Of a stretch of DNA of 21,328 nucleotides, positions 13,914-20,251 are shown piece by piece. The stretch comes from Pseudomonadota bacterium (lineage in GTDB: Bacteria; Desulfobacterota; Desulfovibrionia; Desulfovibrionales; Desulfovibrionaceae). Both the position numbers and the translations under genes were made by a program. Every line of letters begins with the position of its first letter. The stretch's first letter is position 1. The notes under the pieces were generated by a model that saw only the letters and a list, made by a program, of their open reading frames with translations, had not been told where the DNA came from and did no database searches. The stretch is taken from NCBI GenBank assembly GCA_023426275.1, contig JAFABC010000014.1:1-21328 (forward strand), given 5' to 3'.

Positions 13914-15439
13914 AGGTCTTCCCGCACGGCCAGGGCAGCGGGAACGGACCGACGCACTATCTCGTGCGCCTGGATTACCCAAACCGGGACAAGCATCCGC
14001 CCGAAGTGTTGCGTGGTGATCCGGAGCTGACGCGAGAGCTGATCGACTCCCTGGACACCAAATGGAAGTTCACGGCCGGGGTCCTTTCCTGGCATCCGGA
14101 AGACCGAGTGACGTCCGAGCAGGAAACGCGCGTCATGGACGACTTCGAGGCCGTGGCCTTTGCCGGCCTGGAGCCGGATCAGCGGAACGTGCTTTGGGTG
14201 CGGCATCGCCATGCACAGCACCATGAACTCCATTTCGTCATCCCGCGCGTGGAGCTTTCAAGCGGCAAGGCCTTCAATCCCTGCCCACCCGGCTGGCAAA
14301 AACACTTCGACGTATTCCGGGACCTTCACAATCATCGCGAGGGTTGGGCCAGACCGGACGATCCGGCCAAAGCCCGACTGCGCGCGCCAGAACAGGCGGA
14401 CTTGCACCGAGCCCGCCTGCTCCGCTGGGGCAAAACACCCGGCAAGGACGAACGCGCGGAGGCCAAGGACGCCGTCCACGCCTACCTGCTCATGAAAATC
14501 GAAGAGGGACAAGTCACCAACCGTTCCGAGCTTCTTGCGGCGTTGCGGGAGGCAGGACTGGAAATCAACAGGGCGGGCAAGGACTACATCACCGTCAAAG
14601 ACCTAGCCTGCGGCGAGAAGCTTCGCCTCAAGGGAGGAATATATGCCGAACACTGGCAACTCGCTGGCATCCTTGGCCGAGCGCATGCAGGCCAAGACCG
14701 AACAGGACCGGCAGGAGCTCGAAGGCCTGACCCGGCAGCAATTCAACGCCTTGAACGAGAGCTTGCGGCAGTCATCGACCGCCGCGCTGCGTACAACCGA
14801 AGCCGCTATCCAGGAAAAGCTTGGGACGTTGGAAGAGCACATCGCTTCACGCTGCCAAACCCTGAGCTGGACCTTCGGCAAGAAATGGCTCCAAGCCCTG
14901 CTTTTGAGCCTGGGCCTTCTGATGGGAACCGCCATGGGGTGCTGGGGTGTGGTGACCCTGCTCACACACAGGGTCATGACATTACAGGACGAGATTCAGA
15001 GCTTAGAAGCCAGCAAAGCCGAACTAGAGAATACCGCCGGACAACTGGAAAAACGGACCTGGGGGTTGAAGCTCCTGGAGAACCAGGATGGGCGGTTCAT
15101 CATCCTGCCGCCAAAGACTTCCGCCCACACAGGTTGGACGGTGGGCAGCCAGCAAGCCGTGAAATTGGAGTAGACCATGAGCATGACCGAGCTGGAGCGC
15201 CACCTCCTCAACTGTCTGGAGGGACTTCAACAAGAGTGCACTGCATCTCAGAAATCCCAAGCCAATCGTTTGGCCACCTTGGAAGAGCGCCAAGAAGAAC
15301 AGGAGAGGAACTTGGATCAATTGTCAGCATTATTGAAAAGTTTGGAGCTGTTATTGCAGCGATTGAACAACATATTGGACAGCGCGTGCAACACAAAATA
15401 GAATCACCAGTCCTGTCACACGATGATATAGGCATATAA
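13904..15439 (+). CDS. mobA: MobA/MbeA-type relaxase (MOB-HEN class, ColE1-like)
   Basis: Relaxases nick oriT and pilot the strand to the recipient. The 511 aa protein matches ColE1 MbeA in the N-terminal 250 residues: GSGNGPTHYLV with Tyr19 at the position of the ColE1 catalytic tyrosine, then VLRGDP, SGVLSW-like TAGVLSWHPED, and LWVRH...HELHFVIPRVEL. The HEN motif of ColE1 (His97, Glu104, Asn106) appears as His101, Glu108 and His110, so the asparagine is a histidine at exact spacing. ATG 13904 follows AGGGAG (13893-13898). The C-terminal half is low-complexity and carries two other genes in another frame, so its sequence there is constrained by them. No coupling protein or secretion genes are present, so the element would be mobilizable, not self-transmissible. 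Confidence 0.93.
   Translation: MYMKVFPHGQGSGNGPTHYLVRLDYPNRDKHPPEVLRGDPELTRELIDSLDTKWKFTAGVLSWHPEDRVTSEQETRVMDDFEAVAFAGLEPDQRNVLWVRHRHAQHHELHFVIPRVELSSGKAFNPCPPGWQKHFDVFRDLHNHREGWARPDDPAKARLRAPEQADLHRARLLRWGKTPGKDERAEAKDAVHAYLLMKIEEGQVTNRSELLAALREAGLEINRAGKDYITVKDLACGEKLRLKGGIYAEHWQLAGILGRAHAGQDRTGPAGARRPDPAAIQRLERELAAVIDRRAAYNRSRYPGKAWDVGRAHRFTLPNPELDLRQEMAPSPAFEPGPSDGNRHGVLGCGDPAHTQGHDITGRDSELRSQQSRTREYRRTTGKTDLGVEAPGEPGWAVHHPAAKDFRPHRLDGGQPASREIGVDHEHDRAGAPPPQLSGGTSTRVHCISEIPSQSFGHLGRAPRRTGEELGSIVSIIEKFGAVIAAIEQHIGQRVQHKIESPVLSHDDIGI
14643..15173 (+). CDS. mobB: MobB/MbeB-like mobilization protein nested inside mobA
   Basis: The 176 aa protein is read in a different frame wholly within the relaxase gene, as mbeB is in ColE1. 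It has an N-terminal coiled-coil-like region (1-75, SLAERMQAKTEQDRQELEG), one strong transmembrane helix (about 84-107), a second coiled coil (112-138), and a C-terminal GLKLLENQDGRFIILPPK segment seen in MobB proteins. The ribosome site GGAGG (14633-14637) is well placed and lies in codons for the relaxase LRLKGG motif. In ColE1, MbeB is membrane-associated and aids mobilization. Real coding status is supported by the strong ribosome site, the coherent architecture and the following coupled mobD. Confidence 0.88.
   Translation: MPNTGNSLASLAERMQAKTEQDRQELEGLTRQQFNALNESLRQSSTAALRTTEAAIQEKLGTLEEHIASRCQTLSWTFGKKWLQALLLSLGLLMGTAMGCWGVVTLLTHRVMTLQDEIQSLEASKAELENTAGQLEKRTWGLKLLENQDGRFIILPPKTSAHTGWTVGSQQAVKLE
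15177..15401 (+). CDS. mobD: MobD/MbeD-like mobilization protein nested inside mobA
   Basis: The 74 aa product is almost wholly coiled coil (heptad-like leucines through residues 5-70). It starts MSMTELERHLLNCLEGLQQ, like ColE1 MbeD (MTELE, then leucine-rich). It lies within the 3' end of the relaxase gene in another frame, three bases after the mobB stop, with GGAG (15167-15170) upstream of the ATG. MbeD in ColE1 assists mobilization and has been linked to entry exclusion. Small size lowers certainty, but the conserved position mobA>mobB>mobD supports it. Confidence 0.82.
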   Translation: MSMTELERHLLNCLEGLQQECTASQKSQANRLATLEERQEEQERNLDQLSALLKSLELLLQRLNNILDSACNTK

Positions 15440-15619
15440 ACTGCAAGCTGCCCGACAGCTGCCTTATGGCCGCCAGAAATGGGCCATCGCGGGCCTCAAT
15501 GCGTGACGCATAGCCAAGTGTCTATCGGAAATCGAAAAACAGCGCAGACGCCTTGCGCTGCGACAGGCCGCATTGCTGTGCACGCTTGGCCAGCCAGGTC
15601 TACATAGTGTTGCACGCCA
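15440..15619. other. Noncoding stretch between mobA and the IS remnant
   Basis: I see no gene here. A 13-base palindrome ATGCGTGACGCAT is at 15499-15511. A plus-strand open stretch rich in Arg and Leu (about 15518-15610) may be degraded coding sequence, but I do not recognise it. Confidence 0.35.
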
Positions 15620-15910
15620 TCTTCTCCCGATGATGAGGCAGCCTTGACCAAAGCCATCATCCATCTGGCCAGCGAGTACGAAGTTACGGCTACAGACGTA
15701 TCACGCACTTCTCAAGCGTGCGGGTTGGCGAGTGTAACCTATAAGCGGGGGGAGCGGATATGGTGGCAGGAGGGGCTCAAGGCTCCAAAGAAGTGGCCTA
15801 AGCGGGCTAGGCTATGACTTGCCAACGGCTCCTGCGTCAGGCTGCGGCTCTGTTGGGAGGGCCACGTCTGGGCCTATGACTTCGTCTTGGACCGCACCCA
15901 CGACGGCAGG
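15620..15910 (+). pseudogene. Frameshifted IS3-family transposase (orfB) remnant
   Basis: Pieces of an IS3-family DDE transposase can be read by changing frame. They are SPDDEAALTKAIIHLASEY (from 15623), then YGYRRITHF, then LKRAGWRV, then ERIWWQEGLKAPKKWPKRARL (from about 15751), an in-frame stop, LANGSCVRLR and HVWAYDFVLDRTHDGR (ending 15910). The order and motifs match the N-terminal part of orfB (helix-turn-helix and the start of the catalytic domain). The rest of the catalytic domain and both insertion-sequence ends are missing. There are at least three frameshifts and a stop. The remnant ends exactly where it meets the 3' end of the two-TM gene on the other strand. Confidence 0.82.
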
Positions 15911-16639
15911 CTCGGCTGCGTTAGAGGCTTTTTCCCATAGTGATTCAAACTCATTAAGATATTTGGTGAACATCCATCCACTCCGATTTAACTGAATAGT
16001 CACTGTTGACATACTTGATTTTGAAAAGTGTGGTCCAATAAACAAATCATCATCAATACAAAATATCATTGTCGAAAGCGCATGATCAATGAACTTAATT
16101 TCAATATTTTTTCCAGCAAAAGCTTTAACTATCCGATTGACAGAGCTTAAAAAAACTCCTTTTCCCTTTCCTTCAAGACTTTCTTGTTTGACGGAGGCAT
16201 CACAATGAGGGCTTACCATCAATATCCTAACAACAAAATCATCATTTCGTATCTTGTTAAGCAATTCCTCATTATGACTTTCATAAAATGCATTTAATGA
16301 ATACCCAGAGACAAGTATCCGTTTGGATGATTTTCTAACTAACTCTCTATAAATGTCGTTATTTCTATTTGGCCAGGCATTATCGATCCCCGCTTTTATT
16401 ATAACATTATTATACTTATCAATAATTTCTGATTTTATTATCTTTTTAAATAGCCCAATAAAGTCAACAACTACCGTCGCAAATATAGATGCGCCAACAG
16501 AAACTATAACTGCACCCTTTGCGGAGGTTTCTGTTACTTTGCAAAGGTACATGCCATACGCAATCAGGCCTATTCCAATAAGAATTAAAACTACGTAACA
16601 TGCGATATAACGGATTATACGATAATATTTTTTCATCAT
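15812..16639 (-). CDS. Two-TM protein with a PLD-like (DUF5919-type) soluble domain; IS-derived tail
   Basis: The 275 aa product has two N-terminal transmembrane helices (about 10-32 and 43-65) and a cytoplasmic domain (about 75-238). That domain has the alternating pattern of PLD-like folds: RILVSGYSLNAFYES, VVRILMVSPH, IEIKFIDHALS, IFCIDDDLFIGPHF and a final FESLWEKA helix. The HxK catalytic pattern is degenerate (His-Ala-Leu), so it is more likely a sensor or binding domain than an active phospholipase. The last 31 or so residues (from about 245) are antisense to the IS3 remnant and look acquired; the natural end was probably near WEKA. Its start overlaps the radical SAM stop (ATGA). A membrane effector role is inference. 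Confidence 0.8.
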   Translation of the reverse strand: MMKKYYRIIRYIACYVVLILIGIGLIAYGMYLCKVTETSAKGAVIVSVGASIFATVVVDFIGLFKKIIKSEIIDKYNNVIIKAGIDNAWPNRNNDIYRELVRKSSKRILVSGYSLNAFYESHNEELLNKIRNDDFVVRILMVSPHCDASVKQESLEGKGKGVFLSSVNRIVKAFAGKNIEIKFIDHALSTMIFCIDDDLFIGPHFSKSSMSTVTIQLNRSGWMFTKYLNEFESLWEKASNAAEPAVVGAVQDEVIGPDVALPTEPQPDAGAVGKS

Positions 16640-17955
16640 TTTCCCTTCATAAACTTATAGTAACTCGATTGTTGAGCAAAGACGACTGATGTGGATCTGA
16701 GAAAAGATGAAACATGGTCATGAAGGCCTGGAGATGGATTATTCCAAACGATCTTAGCCCAACCGAGCAAATCGGTTGGGGGAGAAAAGCCAAATTTAAC
16801 TGCATCATTATAGAGCTTAGTCCCTGGATACGGGGTATAAATATTAACAAAAGGGGATTCTACATTTTTGTTTTTATCTCGCAGACGTGCAGCTAGCTCT
16901 AATGTTTCTTGAATTTCTGAGGGTGACTCGCCAGGAAAGCCAATTATAAAATTATATCTAATTGGGATAGGAAATCGACTTAATAAGGAATTTACATGTA
17001 AAACATCCTTTACTGAATGTTTTTTATTTATGTATTTTAAGATTCTATCAGAGCCTGACTCTACACCGAATTGCAAACATGTGCATCCTGAATCAGCAAT
17101 TTTTCTAATCTCATTGTTAGGTAAATTTGAAAATACAGATATCCTACCGTTTGCTTTCCATGCGAAGGTCCTGTATTTTTTAATGAAAAAGTCTAATAAA
17201 GGGAAGACCCTTTGACCGCCAAAGAAAAGGTCTTCCTGAAAAATAACGCCCGTTATGCTATAGTGCTGGATCAAGGAATTAATGATATTTATTACACCGT
17301 CGGCAGGGATTTGCCTATAGCTCCTGCTAGGTCTAACAGAATTATGGCAAAATTTACATGAATAAGGGCAAGACCTTGACGTCTCAACTCCTATCCCTCT
17401 TGTTATTCCATCTCTTGATATAAAGTAACGTTCATCAATGGAAATCTCAGGACTATATCTCTGTTGTGCAAAATCTTTATAGATATTATAGCGATATGGC
17501 GGGGCATTAAAACCGATATATTCTTTTATGCCCTCATCTTTTAATAATCTAGCAAGCGTAAGAGCGGCTTTTTCTCCCTCGCCAGTAATTATGTAGTCAA
17601 TATTCTTATTGCTAATTGTTTGCTCAGGAACTATTGTTGGGTGTAAGCCTCCCCAAACAATTGGCACTTTTCCATGAAAGTATTTTGAAATCGTGAGAGC
17701 AGATAGTATCTGCTCTCCTGTCATCACCGAGAGCCCAATAAATATCGTTCTCTCTTTAGTCAGACATTCTTCAATGCTAGCTATAGGATCTTCAAAGCGC
17801 GCGTCGATAAAGAAAACATTAAAATCAGAATAGCAACATTGAATAATTTTCCAGAGTCCCAAGGGAAGTTGTTTCGCTTCGCCAGAAAGAAAGGGAAAAC
17901 AAAATATTAGATCTTTCTTATCTTCCTGATAAACTCCACAAGAAAACCGATTCAC
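16636..17955 (-). CDS. Radical SAM enzyme with N-terminal cobalamin-binding domain
   Basis: The 439 aa protein has a B12-binding-like Rossmann domain (about 14-130): IFIGLSVMTGEQILSALTIS, then PIVWGGLHPTIVPEQTI, then DYIITGEGE, as in class B radical SAM enzymes. As is common there, no DxHxxG motif is seen. The SAM core (about 185-400) has C196-x3-C200-x2-C203 (SCPYSCKFC) for the 4Fe-4S cluster, then QEDLFF, QFGVESGSD and FIIGFPGE, typical strands of the barrel. Relatives methylate or rearrange unactivated carbons; OxsB, of this class, acts on deoxyadenosine phosphates. The start is GTG at 17955, overlapping the kinase stop by one base. Coupling with a nucleotide kinase suggests a nucleotide substrate or product, but this is inferred. 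Confidence 0.9.
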   Translation of the reverse strand: MNRFSCGVYQEDKKDLIFCFPFLSGEAKQLPLGLWKIIQCCYSDFNVFFIDARFEDPIASIEECLTKERTIFIGLSVMTGEQILSALTISKYFHGKVPIVWGGLHPTIVPEQTISNKNIDYIITGEGEKAALTLARLLKDEGIKEYIGFNAPPYRYNIYKDFAQQRYSPEISIDERYFISRDGITRGIGVETSRSCPYSCKFCHNSVRPSRSYRQIPADGVINIINSLIQHYSITGVIFQEDLFFGGQRVFPLLDFFIKKYRTFAWKANGRISVFSNLPNNEIRKIADSGCTCLQFGVESGSDRILKYINKKHSVKDVLHVNSLLSRFPIPIRYNFIIGFPGESPSEIQETLELAARLRDKNKNVESPFVNIYTPYPGTKLYNDAVKFGFSPPTDLLGWAKIVWNNPSPGLHDHVSSFLRSTSVVFAQQSSYYKFMKGK

Positions 17956-18644
17956 TAGAATAGTTCCGTCCTAATGGATTTTATAACTTTTGAACTTATA
18001 TCTTCAGGGGTCAAAATACCGTTACCGTCAAAGCATTGTATTTTCTTGATGTCTTTGAAGTTTAAAACCAGACGTTCATATTCGGATGCTACCTTTTCTT
18101 GCAAAGAAATACTGGCCTCGTGAATATCTTGTTGACCATTTAAGTAAGCACGGCTTCTTCCTTTTCTTGTTTGAAAAAGATTTTGTATCATAAAGTCAAT
18201 TGGCACATCTAGATAAAGAGAAAAGTCTGGCTTTGGAAGCTTGAGGAAGTTATATTCAAAGTTTAGTATCCAGTCTTGGAGACAAATTTTTTTTTCAAAA
18301 TCCTCAACTTTTGAACATTGAAACGCCACATTCGAATAAACATATCGATCTAGCAAAATGACTTCGCTATCACATTTAATTCCAGATAAAATTTCGTGAA
18401 ATTCAGATCTATTAAGCGCAAAGAGTAGGGCAACGAGTTGCGGGTGTACACTACTAGAATCACCAAATTCCCCTCTCAAAAATGAGGAGACTAATTCACC
18501 ATATGGTTTACTGTCGGTTACCGGAAAGTGGAGATACCTGTATTTTATTTTTTCAGTAGAAAAATAAGACTTCAACAGATCTATTTGGGTAGATTTTCCC
18601 GAACCATCTAGACCCTCTAAGACTATCAGCTTTATCTTGCTCAT
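17955..18644 (-). CDS. Thymidylate-kinase-like nucleoside monophosphate kinase
   Basis: The 229 aa protein has the dTMP kinase fold. The P-loop is EGLDGSGKST (10-19), HFP (39-41) is the substrate loop, LLDRYVYSNVAFQ (97-109) carries the DRY-type substrate-binding motif, PDFSLYLDVP (139-148) follows, and the lid region has RKGRSRAY (160-167). Housekeeping tmk genes are usually about 205-215 aa, and this copy sits in AT-rich cargo, so it is probably a specialised paralogue, not the cell's own tmk. It could phosphorylate dTMP or a modified nucleotide made by the adjoining radical SAM enzyme. It starts 15 bases after the upstream gene, with a weak GAGAAAG ribosome site. Confidence 0.9.
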   Translation of the reverse strand: MSKIKLIVLEGLDGSGKSTQIDLLKSYFSTEKIKYRYLHFPVTDSKPYGELVSSFLRGEFGDSSSVHPQLVALLFALNRSEFHEILSGIKCDSEVILLDRYVYSNVAFQCSKVEDFEKKICLQDWILNFEYNFLKLPKPDFSLYLDVPIDFMIQNLFQTRKGRSRAYLNGQQDIHEASISLQEKVASEYERLVLNFKDIKKIQCFDGNGILTPEDISSKVIKSIRTELF

Positions 18645-18659
18645 AACTTTCTCAAGATA

Positions 18660-19172
18660 CTAATTTGAAATAAGAGGATAGTTTTGAACCAAAGAAGTCA
18701 GCTGGTTGTTATTAATTTTATATCTCAATTGATAATCTTCAATTCGTTTTTTTCTAAATTCTTGCGGCAAAATCAAAACAGAGTCTAGACGATATTCTAT
18801 AAAATAAGCAAACTCTATTATATCTTTTAAATCAGCCGTAATTATACCTTTTGAAAGAATATTAATCGACGAGTAAACTTTTACTCCAGCATCTTTAATG
18901 TTGGCAACAAAAATTTCATTTGACCTTTTTTGTTCCTTCATTAACGATATACGCCCTATAACGCCATCATTTCCTTCAACAACAACCAGATCTTCATTAG
19001 ATTCATAGTTTATGCTTACAGCCATGAAATTAGACATTGAAATTATATACCAGGAGACAAGCAGAAGAACATCTTGGTTTTGAAGTTTATCACCATAGTC
19101 TTGAGGACTAATTGCAAAAGAACTATCGGTATTCATTTGGTTAAGGACGGCCTTAAAATTTTTGCTGAGCAT
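18660..19172 (-). CDS. Hypothetical protein, first gene of the AT-rich cassette
   Basis: The 170 aa product has no family I recognise. It appears soluble, with a predicted mix of helices and strands. A hydrophobic stretch at 35-54 (VLLLVSWYIISMSNFMAVSI) could be a buried helix or a single membrane segment. Residues 60-100 look like beta strands (EDLVVVEGND, EIFVANIKDAGVKVYSSI), followed by an acidic then basic C-terminal helix (FRKKRIEDYQLRY). It is the promoter-proximal gene of the operon, which in defence and regulatory operons is often a sensor or regulator, but nothing in the sequence proves this. Its ribosome site is weak (CGAGAAC). AT-rich codon use equals that of its three partners. 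Confidence 0.75.
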   Translation of the reverse strand: MLSKNFKAVLNQMNTDSSFAISPQDYGDKLQNQDVLLLVSWYIISMSNFMAVSINYESNEDLVVVEGNDGVIGRISLMKEQKRSNEIFVANIKDAGVKVYSSINILSKGIITADLKDIIEFAYFIEYRLDSVLILPQEFRKKRIEDYQLRYKINNNQLTSLVQNYPLISN

Positions 19173-19333
19173 TTTGTTCTCGTTTTTATCGATGTCGGAA
19201 AAATTTCATGGACTTACCGCAGGAAACTTTCCCTCAATCTAATTCATTTACTGCTAGCCACCAAAAGATAAACGGGTTCGTTCCTTGAGCCAACCGGTGG
19301 CAAAATCAAGTCCGTTTAGTCCGAGGGCATGCA

Positions 19334-19504
19334 GTGGACCTGACCAGCGGCGCGTTGAGTGCCTCCAAAATCACGAGACTGATCCGGGCGATACGACCAC
19401 AGCTTGAAGCGCTGGTCAAACAGAAGGTCGCGACGATAACTCGCGCTTCTCGGGCCGGGGGCCTTAGGGGCATCATCCTTCCATGGCCACCTCAAGAGAC
19501 GTGA
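19334..19504 (+). CDS. Short hypothetical open frame, possibly a gene remnant
   Basis: A GTG at 19334 preceded by GAGGG (19323-19327) opens a 56-codon frame with natural-looking composition (ALSASKITRLIRAIRPQLEA, then GGLRGIILPWPPQE), suggesting a short helical protein or the C terminus of a lost one. I do not recognise it. The stop codon overlaps the palindrome at 19503. The open frame extends upstream to 19289, consistent with a truncated gene. Confidence 0.3.
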   Translation: MDLTSGALSASKITRLIRAIRPQLEALVKQKVATITRASRAGGLRGIILPWPPQET

Positions 19505-19606
19505 GCGTCATGACGCTCGCCACATCGCCACAGGCTGTAAATCAAGCAAGGTCGTTGGTCAAAGGTGACGATCTTCGTGGCGATCGCCACAAAATCGCCA
19601 CGCCAC
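19503..19606. repeat. Palindrome and CGCCAC repeat cluster
   Basis: The cluster has a 16-base perfect palindrome GAGCGTCATGACGCTC (19503-19518), a 14-base perfect palindrome GTGGCGATCGCCAC (19577-19590), and CGCCAC units at 19518, 19526, 19585, 19596 and 19601, plus the inverse GTGGCG at 19577. This density of symmetric sites suggests an operator, centromere-like or replication site of the ancestral element. A 49-codon plus-strand frame (19483-19632) overlaps it but has no good ribosome site. Confidence 0.6.
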
Positions 19607-19615
19607 TTGCCAGGC

Positions 19616-19807
19616 TCAAAAGCTCAACTTGATAGTCACGCCCTGACTCTGGCTCCTAGACTCGCTCTGATTGATCTCTTCTGTGGCCACTGAGGCCGCC
19701 TTTATAACCGGCCGAGCCGGTCTCGCAGCCGCGTTAAGGGCCGCGTTCACCGTGGCTTTCCCGATCTTCCCCGCTAGGTCCTTTACCACGCCTTCTAAAG
19801 CGTGTCA
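19616..19807 (-). pseudogene. C-terminal scrap of an unidentified gene
   Basis: The minus-strand frame reads about 60 residues rich in Ala and Val (LAGKIGKATVNAALNAAARP, SQSQGVTIKLSF-stop) with no ATG and a stop just upstream at about 19,808. Composition looks like true coding sequence. It may be the tail of a phage or plasmid structural or mobilization protein; I cannot name it. Confidence 0.3.
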
Positions 19808-19869
19808 TGAACAATTTCCAACTAGGCAAAATTACACGACTATTTTTTACCGAAACCCTGGTGTAAACT

Positions 19870-20187
19870 TCAAGGATTCTCAAGGGCTGACCTGCCGGCA
19901 TTCTTCGGGCCAGTCAATTCTTGAGGGTGGCTCTCTGGGTTGAAGTATTGCCGATCATCCGGGCATATGCGCCCGGACCTCATTGGCTCCTGACGGCAAT
20001 TGCGGCCGAGGCCGCGAGTGCGCCATGCGTTTAAGGGAACATCCCACGTCATGATGGCTTGATAGCAATCGGCCGCCCCGTTCTTCCATCGCTTCATGAT
20101 CGAGCGGTACGGGAACCGGGGGGACTCGATGCGGCACAACGTGCCGAAGGCCTCGAAGAGCACGCCTTTAATTTGTCGTGACTCCAT
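19870..20187 (-). pseudogene. Degraded HAD-superfamily hydrolase gene
   Basis: The first 52 residues look like the start of a haloacid-dehalogenase family protein: IKGVLFEAFGTLCRIESPRFPYRSIMKRW, then AIMTWDVPL. The catalytic nucleophile of the DxF(D/G)T motif is Glu instead of Asp, and after WDVPL the homologous-looking sequence continues in another frame (LPSGANEVRAHMPG) before further stops. The remaining tail of this frame is unrelated. The ATG at 20187 has AGGGAG in front. A HAD-like gene is often found beside plasmid genes, but here it is surely inactive. The integrase stop lies 64 bases upstream on the same strand. Confidence 0.6.
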
Positions 20188-20251
20188 GCAAGGCTCCCTA
20201 GCAGCTATTTAAAAGTCAAGGCCACATCCTGATTGCTGATTTCGGGAAAAA

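Larger units (their letters stand above)
15930..19200 (-). other. AT-rich four-gene cassette (candidate defence or nucleotide-modification system)
   Basis: Base composition drops sharply to roughly one-third GC here, against well over half GC on either side, with AT-rich codon use, pointing to separate origin. The four minus-strand genes run in the order unknown 170-aa protein, thymidylate-kinase-like, B12-type radical SAM, and two-TM/PLD-like. Junctions are a 15-base gap, a 1-base overlap (TAGTG) and a 4-base overlap region (ATGA), so they form one translationally coupled operon. The left edge abuts an IS3 remnant and the right edge decayed plasmid-like DNA. Confidence 0.7.
19173..19869. other. 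Decayed plasmid-like region with palindromes and short open frames
   Basis: 19173-19285 is the leader of the cassette operon; no clear promoter was found. Composition returns to GC-rich from about 19,280. The rest holds two short candidate coding scraps (19334-19504 plus and 19616-19807 minus) and the palindrome cluster at 19503-19606. From about 19,808 to 19,869 I see nothing. Confidence 0.4.

Noticed and set aside
15499..15511. 13-base palindrome ATGCGTGACGCAT
   Set aside because: It is a single isolated palindrome with no partner repeats or gene in the right place to be regulated.
16636..17955. A prokaryotic viperin
   Set aside because: The protein has a B12-binding-like N-terminal domain and a SCPYSCKFC cluster motif followed by class B radical SAM strands; the layout is unlike viperin even though a nucleotide kinase is adjacent.
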